Positions 25,864 through 36,900 of a DNA stretch of 64,000 nt are shown piece after piece. This DNA is from GWE2-42-39 sp034003625. Lineage in GTDB: Bacteria > Bacteroidota > Bacteroidia > Bacteroidales > Prolixibacteraceae. A model generated the notes under the pieces. The model did not search any database and was not told the DNA's origin. It was given only the letters and a program-made list of their open reading frames with translations. The stretch covers positions 1 through 64,000 of the forward strand of contig JAVEYG010000022.1 in NCBI GenBank assembly GCA_034003625.1, in the 5' to 3' direction. Position 1 is the stretch's first letter. Each line of letters opens with the position of its first letter. Position numbers and translations under genes: made by a program.

Positions 25864-28014
25864 TTATAGTTCGTTTATCTTCATTTCTTCGAGCAGGTAG
25901 CCTGCACCGGCCAGTTTGTCGATGATGAACAAAGCGTAACGGATATCGAGAACAATGTTCCGGCAACGGTCCGGATCAAACATGATATCGCTCATAGTGC
26001 CTTCCCAGCAACGATCAAAGTTAAGGCCGATCAGTTCGCCACCGGCATTTACGACCGGGCTTCCCGAATTGCCCCCTGTCGTATGGTTTGAGGCCACAAA
26101 ACAAACCGGTACGGTCCCATTTACGGCATAACTTCCAAAATCTTTTTGTTTGTATAGCTCCCGTAGTTTACAAGGAACGTCGTAATCGTAAATTTCAGGG
26201 TTGTCTTTTTCCATGATACCTTCTATTGTAGTATAATAATTGTAACGCATCCCGTCGCGGGGCTCGTAACCTTCTACTATACCATATCCTACACGAAGTG
26301 TAAAATTGGCATCCGGATACAGACGCTCGTTTTCTTTCATGGCCAGGATGCCTTCCATATATAATTTTTGATTTTTCAGGATACTTTTGTCAAGATCGGA
26401 ATACACACCCGAAATAGTTGAATCGTAATATGCTTTCAACAGGCGGTAGAGTTTCATTAAAGGATCCTTATCCAATGCTCTCAGTCCTTTGTCTGGAATG
26501 TTCCTGATTAATGCGGCCAGCCCGTTATGATCAGTCAATAAAGACTTTTCGTATATTTTCTTTTTAAGCGACTTGTCGTCAGTCTGGTCCATCAGGGTAA
26601 CGAAGTCATTTGGTAAGAACGATATATTCAGATCGTTGCGGTATAAACGAAGCATTTCGGTAAATATATTTTCATCCGTTATCAGGTCATAATCTTTAAA
26701 ATGATTTTCTAACTCTTCCAACAGCTTATTCTTTAGTAATTCTGTTGTTTCGCGATCGGTATTTACAACTGCCATTGCGCTTCGGTCGAGGAGCGATGCC
26801 AGGCGGAACGCGTCGCAGCCGTTTGTCACGATTTCGATATAATAATCACGCGCTTTCGAGTAGGGCCTGATCCGGGAATATAATCCGTCAAACTCATTCA
26901 GTATTTTACCGTATTTCCCTTTTTTGTCCTCGTTATGGTTTATCCAGCCGGTAAAATCAGATTCAAAATCTTTTTTCTTCTGAATGGCATTTAATCTTTT
27001 CAATCCAAGTATTTCCCCCTGCCATTTTTTCCATGCATTGCTGATGGTTGCATATTTGGCTGCATACTGAATACGTACTTTCCGGTCGGATTTCATCCGG
27101 GCAGCCAGGATTTCCAGTTTTTTGCCCCTTATTTTTATCCGGTCGGGGTCGCTTTGTTCCATAATCATCGCTATTGCCTGCGATGGCAAATATTGCGTAG
27201 TACTTCCGGGGAACCCAAAAATCATTGTAAAATCTTCGGGTTGGACTCCTTCTGTGGAGACCGGAAAAAATCTCTTGGGACGGTAGGGTACATTGTCCTT
27301 CGAATATTCTGCCGGTTGGTTGTCTTTTCCTGCATAGATACGAAATAAAGAGAAATCGCCCGTATGGCGGGGCCACATCCAATTGTCGGTGTCGCCTCCA
27401 AATTTGCCGATAGATGATGGCGGCGCCCCCACCAAACGGACGTCGGTATATTCGAGGTATACATATAGAAAATACTGGTTGCCGTAAAACAGGGGTTTTA
27501 CAATCGAACTGAAGCGTCCGCTGTCGGAAGCTGCTGTCTCAATCCTCCTTGTGTTTTCATCTATTTTCTGTTGAATTTTTTCCTCATCCAGACCGTCAGT
27601 GCCTTCCATTACCAATGATGTTACATCTTCCATCCGTTCCAGAAATTTCACCGTCAAACCCGGGTTGGGCAGTTCTTCTTCGCGCGAAGCGGCCCAGAAC
27701 CCGTTTGTCAGGTAATCGTGTTCTACTGAACTATGTTCCTGGATTGCTTCATACCCGCAATGATGGTTCGTAATCAGCAGGCCTTCCCCTGAAATCAGTC
27801 CTCCGGTACAGCCGCGTCCGAAAATTACGACTGCATCTTTCATACTGGCGTGGTTTACGCTATAAATATCTTCAGCACTCAGTTGAAACCCCATTTGCTG
27901 CATTTCTTCGATATTCTTGTCCAGTAAGGCTGGTATCCACATGCCTTCTTTGGCAGACAGGGCAGAACCAAAAATAATGGTAATGGTAAATATAAGGCTT
28001 ATCTTTTTTCTCAT
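25864..28014 (-). CDS. S46-family dipeptidyl-peptidase, DPP11-like
   Basis: This 716-residue periplasmic serine peptidase releases dipeptides from N-termini. A signal peptide (MRKKISLIFTITIIFGSALS) precedes the bimodular peptidase. The catalytic His is His85 in TNHHCGY and the nucleophile is Ser650 in GGNSGSPVV; the catalytic Asp lies in the FGGDTDNWMWPRHTGDFSLF region. Arg668 in LNFDRCWEG occupies the position that, from memory of the family, is Arg in Asp/Glu-specific DPP11 and Gly in DPP7. ATG 28014 is chosen because it opens the signal peptide. The gene is not clearly in an operon with the NhaC gene, since 214 bp separate them. Confidence 0.92.
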   Translation of the reverse strand: MRKKISLIFTITIIFGSALSAKEGMWIPALLDKNIEEMQQMGFQLSAEDIYSVNHASMKDAVVIFGRGCTGGLISGEGLLITNHHCGYEAIQEHSSVEHDYLTNGFWAASREEELPNPGLTVKFLERMEDVTSLVMEGTDGLDEEKIQQKIDENTRRIETAASDSGRFSSIVKPLFYGNQYFLYVYLEYTDVRLVGAPPSSIGKFGGDTDNWMWPRHTGDFSLFRIYAGKDNQPAEYSKDNVPYRPKRFFPVSTEGVQPEDFTMIFGFPGSTTQYLPSQAIAMIMEQSDPDRIKIRGKKLEILAARMKSDRKVRIQYAAKYATISNAWKKWQGEILGLKRLNAIQKKKDFESDFTGWINHNEDKKGKYGKILNEFDGLYSRIRPYSKARDYYIEIVTNGCDAFRLASLLDRSAMAVVNTDRETTELLKNKLLEELENHFKDYDLITDENIFTEMLRLYRNDLNISFLPNDFVTLMDQTDDKSLKKKIYEKSLLTDHNGLAALIRNIPDKGLRALDKDPLMKLYRLLKAYYDSTISGVYSDLDKSILKNQKLYMEGILAMKENERLYPDANFTLRVGYGIVEGYEPRDGMRYNYYTTIEGIMEKDNPEIYDYDVPCKLRELYKQKDFGSYAVNGTVPVCFVASNHTTGGNSGSPVVNAGGELIGLNFDRCWEGTMSDIMFDPDRCRNIVLDIRYALFIIDKLAGAGYLLEEMKINEL

Positions 28015-28228
28015 CTTTTTTGCTTTTATTCGTATTGCGTAAAAATAACGAAGAAATTGTAAAAACCTCAAATCTGCCAAGGTATCGGATAGGCTGTCCG
28101 TAGAAAAGATTGGATTCCGGAAACCGGAAATATGGTTTCAGCATGTTATTGGATTGCTTCCTGCATTAATATGAATGGGTAAACAGTAATTTGTATGGGT
28201 ATTCCGTCTGGTATTGATGAAGCGGGTT

Positions 28229-29656
28229 TTATTTTCCAACCCTTCTGATCCTGATATTCATGTATGCAAAAAAGATGCTCATCATTGGGCTGATGATATT
28301 GAAAAAGCAGTAGGGCAAATACTCCCATGTTCCGACTCCAAGTACGCGCGACTGGGTGGCCCCGCAGGTATTCCATGGTACCAGGACAGAAGTCATTGTC
28401 CCCGAGTCCTCAAGTGTGCGGCTCAGTAATTCGGGTTTGTATCCTTTGTCTTCGTAAGTTTTGCGGAACATACGTCCGGGAACAACGATGGAAATGTACT
28501 GGTCGGAAGCAGTAGCATTAAAAAAAATGCAGGAAACAACGGTCGAAGCAACCAAGCTCCCGGTTGACTTTGCTTTTTTTACAATGGGCATGGTGATGCG
28601 TTTCAGCAGTCCGCCTGCTTCCATAACGCCCCCGAAAACCATAGCTGACAAAATGAGCCAGATAGTATCGAGCATGCCGCTCATGCCGGATGTACTCAGT
28701 AATTCGTTAACACTCTCATTTTCTGTTGATAAAGAAACATTGCCAAACATCGCCTGCATAAACCCGATATATGAGGCCTTAAAATACGGCATTCCTGATC
28801 CTGCAACTTCCCGGATGATTTCAGGTTGAAATACAACTGCAAATACTCCGCCCAAAAGGGTGCCAATCATTAATGACGGAAGTGGCGGAACTTTCAGAAT
28901 GATAATGGCTATCAGTATTACGGGGACCAAAAAGAGGACAGGTGATGTGCAAAAATTATGAGAGATTGCATTTTGTACTTGTTCAACATCCGATAAAACG
29001 ATATGGGGATCCGAGTTAAACCCGATAATCAGGAAAATAATCAGGGTTATAATCATTGAAGGGGTTGTGGTATATACCATGTACCTGATATGGGTGAACA
29101 AGTCGGTTCCCGCCATAGCAGGCGCCAGGTTTGTGGTATCGCTCAGAGGCGACATTTTATCGCCAAAATAGGCTCCGCTGATAATGGCCCCGGCCACCAG
29201 CGATTCGTTTATTCCAAGCGCTTTCCCGATTCCCAGTAAAGCCACGCCGATAGTGGCAATGGTTGACCATGAACTTCCCGTAACAACCGAAATGACTGAA
29301 GCTACCACCACCGCTGTAAACAAAAATATCCGGGGATGAACAATGTCTAATCCGTAATAAATCATAGCAGGCACTACTCCGCTGATCATCCATGTCCCGG
29401 CCAGTGAACCAATTAGCAGCAAAATCAACATGGCCGGCATGGCCGAACTAATGGTATTTACTATTTTATCTTTAATGTCTTCCCATATCATTCCATTGCG
29501 GCGGACGATGATAACACTTACGGTCGCTGCCAGAAGAAGGGCAATCTGGTTCGATCCGGCCAGCGTGTCTTCAAAAACAAACACATTGGCTGTCAGCATT
29601 AAAATCAGGAGAAAAATGGGAATGAGCGCTCCGGCTAACGATGGTTCTTTCTTCAT
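28229..29656 (-). CDS. NhaC-family sodium/proton antiporter
   Basis: This 475-residue inner-membrane protein has about eleven to twelve transmembrane helices. Family features include SGAYFGDKMSPLSDTTNLAP (about 165-185) and the conserved TGSSWSTIATIGVALLGIG upstream of it. It is predicted to exchange sodium for protons and so maintain internal pH and sodium levels. It fits the sodium-driven economy also suggested by the alanine symporter. It is divergent from the giant repeat protein gene, and no co-transcribed partner is evident. Confidence 0.9.
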   Translation of the reverse strand: MKKEPSLAGALIPIFLLILMLTANVFVFEDTLAGSNQIALLLAATVSVIIVRRNGMIWEDIKDKIVNTISSAMPAMLILLLIGSLAGTWMISGVVPAMIYYGLDIVHPRIFLFTAVVVASVISVVTGSSWSTIATIGVALLGIGKALGINESLVAGAIISGAYFGDKMSPLSDTTNLAPAMAGTDLFTHIRYMVYTTTPSMIITLIIFLIIGFNSDPHIVLSDVEQVQNAISHNFCTSPVLFLVPVILIAIIILKVPPLPSLMIGTLLGGVFAVVFQPEIIREVAGSGMPYFKASYIGFMQAMFGNVSLSTENESVNELLSTSGMSGMLDTIWLILSAMVFGGVMEAGGLLKRITMPIVKKAKSTGSLVASTVVSCIFFNATASDQYISIVVPGRMFRKTYEDKGYKPELLSRTLEDSGTMTSVLVPWNTCGATQSRVLGVGTWEYLPYCFFNIISPMMSIFFAYMNIRIRRVGK

Positions 29657-29826
29657 TCTTTAAACAGATATAAAGTAAACAACTTTAAATAACGCAATTA
29701 ATCGTCAATTTTTAAAATTTATGCGCAATAAAACCGTTTGGTAGGCAGATGAACATCAAATGTTTTGATTAATTTAGCTTCGGAATGGTTTACTGAACAG
29801 ATTTGATACATCGGAATAATGTGGAT

Positions 29827-32800
29827 ATGACTGGCAACCTGTGGTTTAAATATTTTCTGTTTTCTCTTCTCCTTTTCTTTTTTCCACTTGATGGATTTAC
29901 ACAGAAAAGGGACTATCTCGAAATTCAGGCAAAAATATTTGTTGAAGACGGCATATTGGAAGGGACGACCCTTAATATGGAGATAAACGGCAAGGAAACT
30001 CAGCAATTTGAAATCGACAAGGATGCAAAATTTGTTTACCGCCTGAAGTTTAACAATGAATACAAACTTACTTTTTCCAAACCCGGATTATATACCCGTA
30101 TCATATTGATCTCCACTCAGGTACCCAAGGTAATCCTGGATGTAAACAGCGATTTTCCCCCAATAGAGTTTCAGGTAAATCTGTATAAAGAAATTGAGGG
30201 TTTTGATAAAAGTTTTTCGTTACGTCCATACGGTAAGATTTATTACGAAAAGAGTATTGATGATTTTAAATCTCAACCATTATTTGACGAAAATCAGTTT
30301 GCATTTCAGTTAGACGAAGCTTTTGAAAAAAACAGGGAAATCAATAAGGAACAAAAATCGCTGGACAAACTGGAATTGCAGGAGTTACAGGAAATGCAAA
30401 AAGAGTACGACCGGATTGTGAAGGAAGCAGACGGACTTTTTGATCAGACAAAATATGATGATGCGCTGGCAAAATATCAGGAAGGTGCCAGGCTTTTTCC
30501 CGACCGGCCTTATCCGCAGGACCGCATCCGCGAAATCCAAAACCTGCTCGATGCGCTAAGGCTTGCAGAACAGAAAAAGCAGGATTTGAACAAACTGTAC
30601 AAGGAAGCGGTTGCCCGGGCCGACCTGAAATTCGAGGACAAACTTTATAATGATGCGCTGGCAGCCTACCAGCAGGCAATGCAATACAAACCCGACGACA
30701 GCCATTCACAGGGTAGAATTGAACAGATAAAGCAAATTATTGAGCAACAGGAAAAAGCTGCAAAATTTGCCGAAACATTGGCACGGGCCGAGGTTTTGTT
30801 CAGTAACAAAGACTATGTGCCGGCGCGTGAAATATTCCGGGAGGCTTCGGATATTTTGCCTGGCGACCCGCGTTCCGATATGCGGATTGAAGAAATAAAC
30901 CGGATATTGGAACAAATTGCCATGCAAACCGTGTCTGAACAGAATTATCAGAAGGAAATACAGGAGGGAGACCACTTGTTTGGACAGCAAAAATATACGG
31001 ATGCCGTTTCCCGGTACCGGGCGGCGCTCGAAATAAAGGCAAACGATGCGTTAGCGCTCGAAAAAATAGAAAAAACAGAGTTGGCAATACGGCAAATTCA
31101 GGATCAGCAAAAGTATGATGCTGCTATCGCCGGGGCCGACAAGTCTTTTCGGGCAAAAGAGTATCAACTGGCAGAAAATGGTTACCGGGAGGCGCTTTCA
31201 ATAAAACAGGAGGAAAAATATCCGAAAGAACAGCTCGAACGGATCACAAACATACTGGCCGAAGAATCGGCTAAAAGGCTGAAAAAACTACAATATGACT
31301 TTTTGGTCCGTTCAGGCGATTCGTTGGTAAACCTCCGGAATTATCAGGAAGCACGGACCAGCTTTGTGAAAGCAAAGAGCCTTTTTCCACAGGAAAAATA
31401 TCCCGATCAGATAATCCTCCGGATCGATAACGAGTTAAAGGAACTGGCAGCACGCGAGTCCCGGATGAAACAGGCAGAATTTGCATACAATCAGGCAATT
31501 TCAAGGGCTGATCAGGCTTTCGGCAACAAACAATACGATATGGCGAAAACAGGATATAACGAAGCACTGGAAATAAAACCAGGCGAGGAATATCCGAGAA
31601 ACCGCATTTCAGAAATTGACAAAATCTTAGATGAACAACAGATTGCCGCGGAAAATGAACGTTTGTATGCCGAAAACATGAAAGCCGGGCAAAAAGCATT
31701 CAACGAAGAACGCTTGGCAGATGCAATATCTTCTTTTGAAAAAGCACTGAAGTATAAAGCGGGTGACCCGCTTGCCCTTCAACGAATAGGGGAGATTGAT
31801 AAGATACTGGCACAACGCGCTGAAATTGAACGGATGGCTCAACTTGAAGAACGGCAACGTATAGAATCCGAAAAAGCAAACCGTGAGAAGTATAATCAAA
31901 TGATTGCTATGGCTGATGCTGATTTTGAACTGAGAAAATACATTGAAGCACGTGATCATTATACGTCGGCCATTAGTACAATTCCCGGTGAACAATACCC
32001 AAAAGATAAAATCAAAGAAATTGATAAAATTCTGGAGGAATTAAAAATGCAGGCTGAGGTGGCCCGGCAACAGGCAATACGAGATTCAGCAAACAGGGCC
32101 AGAATGGGAAATTACCAGTTATTGGTCCGACAGGCAGAGCAGTTGGCAACAGGTAAAAAATATGAAGAGGCTGTTTCGAAATACAATGAGGCATTGAAGG
32201 TCGTTCCTGAAAACAAGACAGATATCAATGCCCGTATCGCCGGATTGAAAGATCAGATGCGGATACTTGAAAAGCAGTTGGCCGATTACCGGATTGTTAT
32301 TGTGAAAGCCGATGGTTTGTTCAATTCAGGCAAGTATGCCGAGGCCCGTTCGTTGTATGTCGATGCCGGGAATATCCGGCCCGAAGAAGAATATCCCAAA
32401 AGCCAGATTCGAAGAATTCAGGAAATGATCGAGAAGAAAAATTTGGAATATACAGCATTCATTGAAAAAGGAGATGAATATTTCAATCAGCAGGAATGGC
32501 AATCTGCAAAGAATAGCTATACAGACGCTCTGGCAGTAATTCCAGGGGATGAATATGCGGCTAAACAGGTGCAGCTTGTATCCCAGAAAATCAACCTTGC
32601 ACTGGCTGCCGACATGGAAAAATCGCGGGTAAATAAGGCTTTTGCAGATGTGGTGAAACAGGCCGATAATATGCTGGCTGCCGGAAGATTAAGGGAGGCG
32701 CTCAATCAGTATAAGGTCGCAAAGTCACTGAAACCGGAAGACGCGTATCCCGATCAGAAAATTTCGGAAGTCGGGGGCTTGATCCGGATAGCTATGGAAG

Positions 32801-33834
32801 ACAGTCTCCGGTTGGCCCAGGCGAAAGATGAGGATGACCGTTACCGGCAGATCATTGCACTTGCCGACCAGTCGTTTCGTAATAAAACGTATGACGAAGC
32901 AGTGAAAAGGTATGAAAATGCATTGCAGATAAAACCCGGGGAAACATATCCTCAGAAGCAAATCGGGCTGATCAGGCAGATGGTACAAAAAACGGAACCA
33001 GTGGTAGCAGAAGCTCCAAAAAATGTCCCGGTTCAGGCTGAAAACAAGCCGGAACAAGTCAAAAGGGGAGGAGCCGAAGAATATCTGGAAACTTCTTCGC
33101 GTGATAGGGAAAATCTAACTATTACGGAAACCAACAGGTTATACGATGAGACAATAGCCAGGGCAGACGGATTGTTTGCAAAAAAAGACTATTCAGTGGC
33201 ACGTTTTCATTATTATAAAGCTTCTGATATAAAACCTTCGGAAGCATATCCCCGGCAACGTATCGAAGAGATTGGACGGCTGATCGACATTGGTTTGTCA
33301 TCGGGCACCATTATTGCATACGAAGGCGCCATCAAACAGGGCGATGAGGCTTTTTCAAAAAAGAATTACACCGTTGCAAAATTTTATTATTATAAGGCGT
33401 TGGAGATAAAATCATGGGAACGCTATCCCAAAGACCGGATTCATGAGCTACAGGTGCTGACCAATACCTTGTTGTCGGAACGTGAACAGAAACTTTATAA
33501 CGAGGCTATTGCCCTGGCCGATGAAGCGTATTATGCAAAAAATTATTCTGTATCCCGTTTCCATTATAATGAAGCAGCACGGATTAACCCGGAAGAACGT
33601 TATCCGAAAATAAAAATTGAAGACATCCGAAAATTGCTCGAACAGGAGAAACGCGACCAGGTACGTATAGAGTATATGAATCAGTTGCGCCAGGCCGATC
33701 AGGCTTTTGAAGACGGGGATTACAGTGTAGCCCGTTTTTATTACAATAAAGCGCTTAGTATCCAGAAAAATGAGCAATATCCTAAGGATCAGCTAAAACG
33801 TATAGAAGAAGCTCTTCTCAAACGAACAAAATGA
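29827..33834 (+). CDS. Giant secreted protein with eighteen TPR-like repeats
   Basis: This 1335-residue protein has a signal peptide (MTGNLWFKYFLFSLLLFFF), then a beta-sandwich domain (about 22-130) like carboxypeptidase-regulatory folds. From about residue 185 come 18 tandem repeats of about 48 residues plus charged linkers. The repeat pattern is Y-x-x-x-I-x-x-A-D-x-x-F ... Y-x-x-A-x-x-x-Y-x-x-A-L-x-I-K-P-x-E-x-Y-P-K, ending in an E-I-D-K-I-L-type helix. The last four (SVARFHYYKA type) are most alike, suggesting later duplication. The repeats look like TPR pairs joined by helical linkers, giving a long superhelix. I do not recognise a named family. The HTCS gene follows 135 bp downstream on the same strand. 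Confidence 0.85.
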   Translation: MTGNLWFKYFLFSLLLFFFPLDGFTQKRDYLEIQAKIFVEDGILEGTTLNMEINGKETQQFEIDKDAKFVYRLKFNNEYKLTFSKPGLYTRIILISTQVPKVILDVNSDFPPIEFQVNLYKEIEGFDKSFSLRPYGKIYYEKSIDDFKSQPLFDENQFAFQLDEAFEKNREINKEQKSLDKLELQELQEMQKEYDRIVKEADGLFDQTKYDDALAKYQEGARLFPDRPYPQDRIREIQNLLDALRLAEQKKQDLNKLYKEAVARADLKFEDKLYNDALAAYQQAMQYKPDDSHSQGRIEQIKQIIEQQEKAAKFAETLARAEVLFSNKDYVPAREIFREASDILPGDPRSDMRIEEINRILEQIAMQTVSEQNYQKEIQEGDHLFGQQKYTDAVSRYRAALEIKANDALALEKIEKTELAIRQIQDQQKYDAAIAGADKSFRAKEYQLAENGYREALSIKQEEKYPKEQLERITNILAEESAKRLKKLQYDFLVRSGDSLVNLRNYQEARTSFVKAKSLFPQEKYPDQIILRIDNELKELAARESRMKQAEFAYNQAISRADQAFGNKQYDMAKTGYNEALEIKPGEEYPRNRISEIDKILDEQQIAAENERLYAENMKAGQKAFNEERLADAISSFEKALKYKAGDPLALQRIGEIDKILAQRAEIERMAQLEERQRIESEKANREKYNQMIAMADADFELRKYIEARDHYTSAISTIPGEQYPKDKIKEIDKILEELKMQAEVARQQAIRDSANRARMGNYQLLVRQAEQLATGKKYEEAVSKYNEALKVVPENKTDINARIAGLKDQMRILEKQLADYRIVIVKADGLFNSGKYAEARSLYVDAGNIRPEEEYPKSQIRRIQEMIEKKNLEYTAFIEKGDEYFNQQEWQSAKNSYTDALAVIPGDEYAAKQVQLVSQKINLALAADMEKSRVNKAFADVVKQADNMLAAGRLREALNQYKVAKSLKPEDAYPDQKISEVGGLIRIAMEDSLRLAQAKDEDDRYRQIIALADQSFRNKTYDEAVKRYENALQIKPGETYPQKQIGLIRQMVQKTEPVVAEAPKNVPVQAENKPEQVKRGGAEEYLETSSRDRENLTITETNRLYDETIARADGLFAKKDYSVARFHYYKASDIKPSEAYPRQRIEEIGRLIDIGLSSGTIIAYEGAIKQGDEAFSKKNYTVAKFYYYKALEIKSWERYPKDRIHELQVLTNTLLSEREQKLYNEAIALADEAYYAKNYSVSRFHYNEAARINPEERYPKIKIEDIRKLLEQEKRDQVRIEYMNQLRQADQAFEDGDYSVARFYYNKALSIQKNEQYPKDQLKRIEEALLKRTK

Positions 33835-33969
33835 AACGAACAAAATACGCAGTGTTCCTGTTTTTGATTTGATTCTTTGCAAATACCTATTACGAAGCAT
33901 CTGTTTGTTCGAGGCTGTTTCCAGCTATTCATGTATATTTGGAAAACAAACCTGATTATTCTACAAAAA

Positions 33970-36900
33970 ATGGAGCCAGGCCAATTCTTCAAACGATACT
34001 TAACTCTTGCCTTTTTACTGCTTTCTTTTTACACTGAAGCTGCTTTTCAGAATGAGTTTAGTTTTGATTCTTTTTCTCAGGAAGACGGCTTGCCCAATAA
34101 TCAGGCACAATGTATTTTTCAGGACCGGAAAGGATGGATGTGGTTTGGCACCAGTCAGGGGCTGAGCCGTTTCGATGGATACCAGTTTGTCAATTTTTTG
34201 CATTCGCCGGAAGATAGTACCGGTTTTAACGGAACGCTGGTCCGGGTAATTTACGAAGACCGGAACGGAAATCTTTTAATTGGTACCGAAAATGGCGGGT
34301 TGAATGCGTACGACCGGGAAAGGGAGTATTTCCATCATCCATACCGGAACACCCCGTTTTTTAAGGGACGGACGGTTTCGGTGAACGACATTACAGAAGA
34401 TAAGGCTGGCAATCTCTGGTTGGCGACAGATGCTAATCTGGTAAAAATCGATACGCTTGGTAATGTTATTCCGGTTTCAAAAGCAACCGACGGCGGGCCG
34501 TTTAGTTTTTATGGCGGTTTCATCCGTGTGCTCCAGTTTGATAATCAGGGGAAATTATGGGTGGGGGCCAACGAGGGCTTGTTTATTTACCATCCTGAAA
34601 CCGGAAATATCGAGCATCTGAAATTGCCTTCTGAGAACGGGGAAACTGACGAAATATGGGAATTGTTCTCCAATAACGACGGAAGTATATGGGTCGGAAC
34701 TTATTCCAACGGGGCTTTTGTGGTTGAACCCAAAAGCCGTATGGTTCAGAAATTACCTCTGAAAAGACTTGCCGAACGGACCGAAACCGTTCGCACCATT
34801 TCTACAAATAATTATGAAGATTATTGGATTGGCACGCGTGGCGGACTTTATGTGTACAATAAAACACAGGGGATTGTTGGTTTTTATCGTCACGACGACC
34901 GGGAACCGGCCAGCCTGATCAATAATTCGGTGCTTGATATTTTTCATGATAAACGGGGAGAAACATGGATCGGCACGCGTGGCGGGATAAACCTGCTGGC
35001 AAAAAGCAAGCAGCGGTTTCATAGCTTCGGCTCCCATCCTTCGGATAATAAATATTTGAACAGCAGCATTGTATACACCTTTTGGATCGACGAGAAAAAC
35101 AGGATATGGATCGGAACAGAAGATGGCGGCGTTAATATTTATCACCCGGAAAGCGGACGGTTCTCGTATCTGATGGCCGAGCCCGAAAACCCAAATTCTG
35201 TTTCCCGAAATTGCATCAAAGCCTTCCTCGATGATAAAAAAGGAAACCTCTGGATTGGCACATTTCTGGGAGGGATTGACGTGCTGAACCTGAAAACGGG
35301 CCGTTTTACGCATTACAAGAACAATTCTTCCGATCTTAAAAGTTTATCAGACAACCGGGTATGGGATTTTTTACTTGACAATGAAGGCGACATTTGGGTG
35401 GGCACTTCGACAGGTCTCAACCGTTTTGATGCAGCTACGCAGTCGTTTGTCCGTTATCCTCAGATTGCCGGACAGGAGCAAGTGAACTGGATTAAGATGG
35501 ATTCGTACAGTAACATCTGGCTGGGTACGCCCGATGAGGTGATTATTTATAATCCGGAGAGTAAAAATATTACCCGTTTTGCTGAACATCCGAGGTATTT
35601 TCTGGAAGATTCAAAAGGACGGTGCTGGATTGCCACACTTGACAAAGGATTGGCTCTTTATTCGACAGTTGATGGGGCTATCAGGTATTACAATCAGCGC
35701 GATGGGCTGTCAAACAATCAGGCGTTGTGCATACTGGAAGACGACGATCATTTTCTGTGGATCAGCACCTCGAACGGCTTGTCGAAGTTTAATCCTGAAA
35801 CAGGAAGTTTTCAGAATTACACCAGCCGCGACGGGCTGACAAACAATCAGTTTACTTATGGCGCCGCCTATAAATCAAAAGACGGGAAATTGCTTTTTGG
35901 CAGCATCTCCGGTTTCAATATTTTTGACCCTTTGGAAGTACGGAGCGACGATTCACAGGTGCCACTGGTACTTACCGAACTTCGGGTGTTCAATAAAAAA
36001 GTAGAAATTGCCCCCGGGAAAAAATCGATACTGAAAAAAAGTATTTCCGAAACGAACCATCTTATTTTCGATTACTCGCAAAACGTGGTTACACTCGAAT
36101 TTGCAGCGTTGAATTATGTGAACAGCCGGAGCAACCAGTTCAGTTATTTTCTCGAAGGTTTCGACAAAGAATGGAATGGTCCAAGTGTTTCGCGTTCCGC
36201 TACTTATACCAACCTTGACCCCGGCGATTATATTTTCCGCGTCAAACGGGTAGTTCCCGATAGTGTTGGGCCGGAGAACGAATTACAGGTGAAAATTACG
36301 GTGCTTCCACCGTACTGGAAAACCCGCTGGTTCAGGTTTTTGGTGTTGCTGGTAATTGGCGCGCTGATTTACATGTTGGTACAATTCCTGATTTATCGTG
36401 AAAAGATTAAAAATGAGCTGGTGGTAGAACGCATGAAAGCCCGTAAACTGCACGAGCTGGATATGTTGAAACTGAAATTTTTTACAAATATTTCACACGA
36501 GATACGGACGCCGCTGACACTGATATTGGCCCCGCTTGAAAAGTTAATTTCGCGGGAAATTCCTCCTGAAGAAGTCCGTTCGCACCTCGAAATCATGCAC
36601 CGGAACAGCCGGCAACTCGACCGGCTGATTAACCAGTTGCTCGATTTCAGGAAATTGGAAAGCGGTAACCTGAAATTAGAACTGTTACAGGGCGACTTGG
36701 TGCGCTTTGTGTCCGACATTGTCCATTCGTTCGATAATTATGCCGAAGAAAAAGAAATTCAACTTCGCTTCAACACGTTGAAGAAAAGGCTAATGGCCCG
36801 TTTTGATGCCGATAAAATTGAAAAAATACTGAACAACCTGCTTTCCAATGCTTTTAAATTTACAGGCAAAGGGGGCAAAATAACGGTCAACCTTTCGCTA

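Noticed and set aside
30380..33830. Regularly spaced similar segments that might suggest a CRISPR array
   Set aside because: They are protein-level repeats in one open frame, about 180 bp long, with no constant repeat or spacer.
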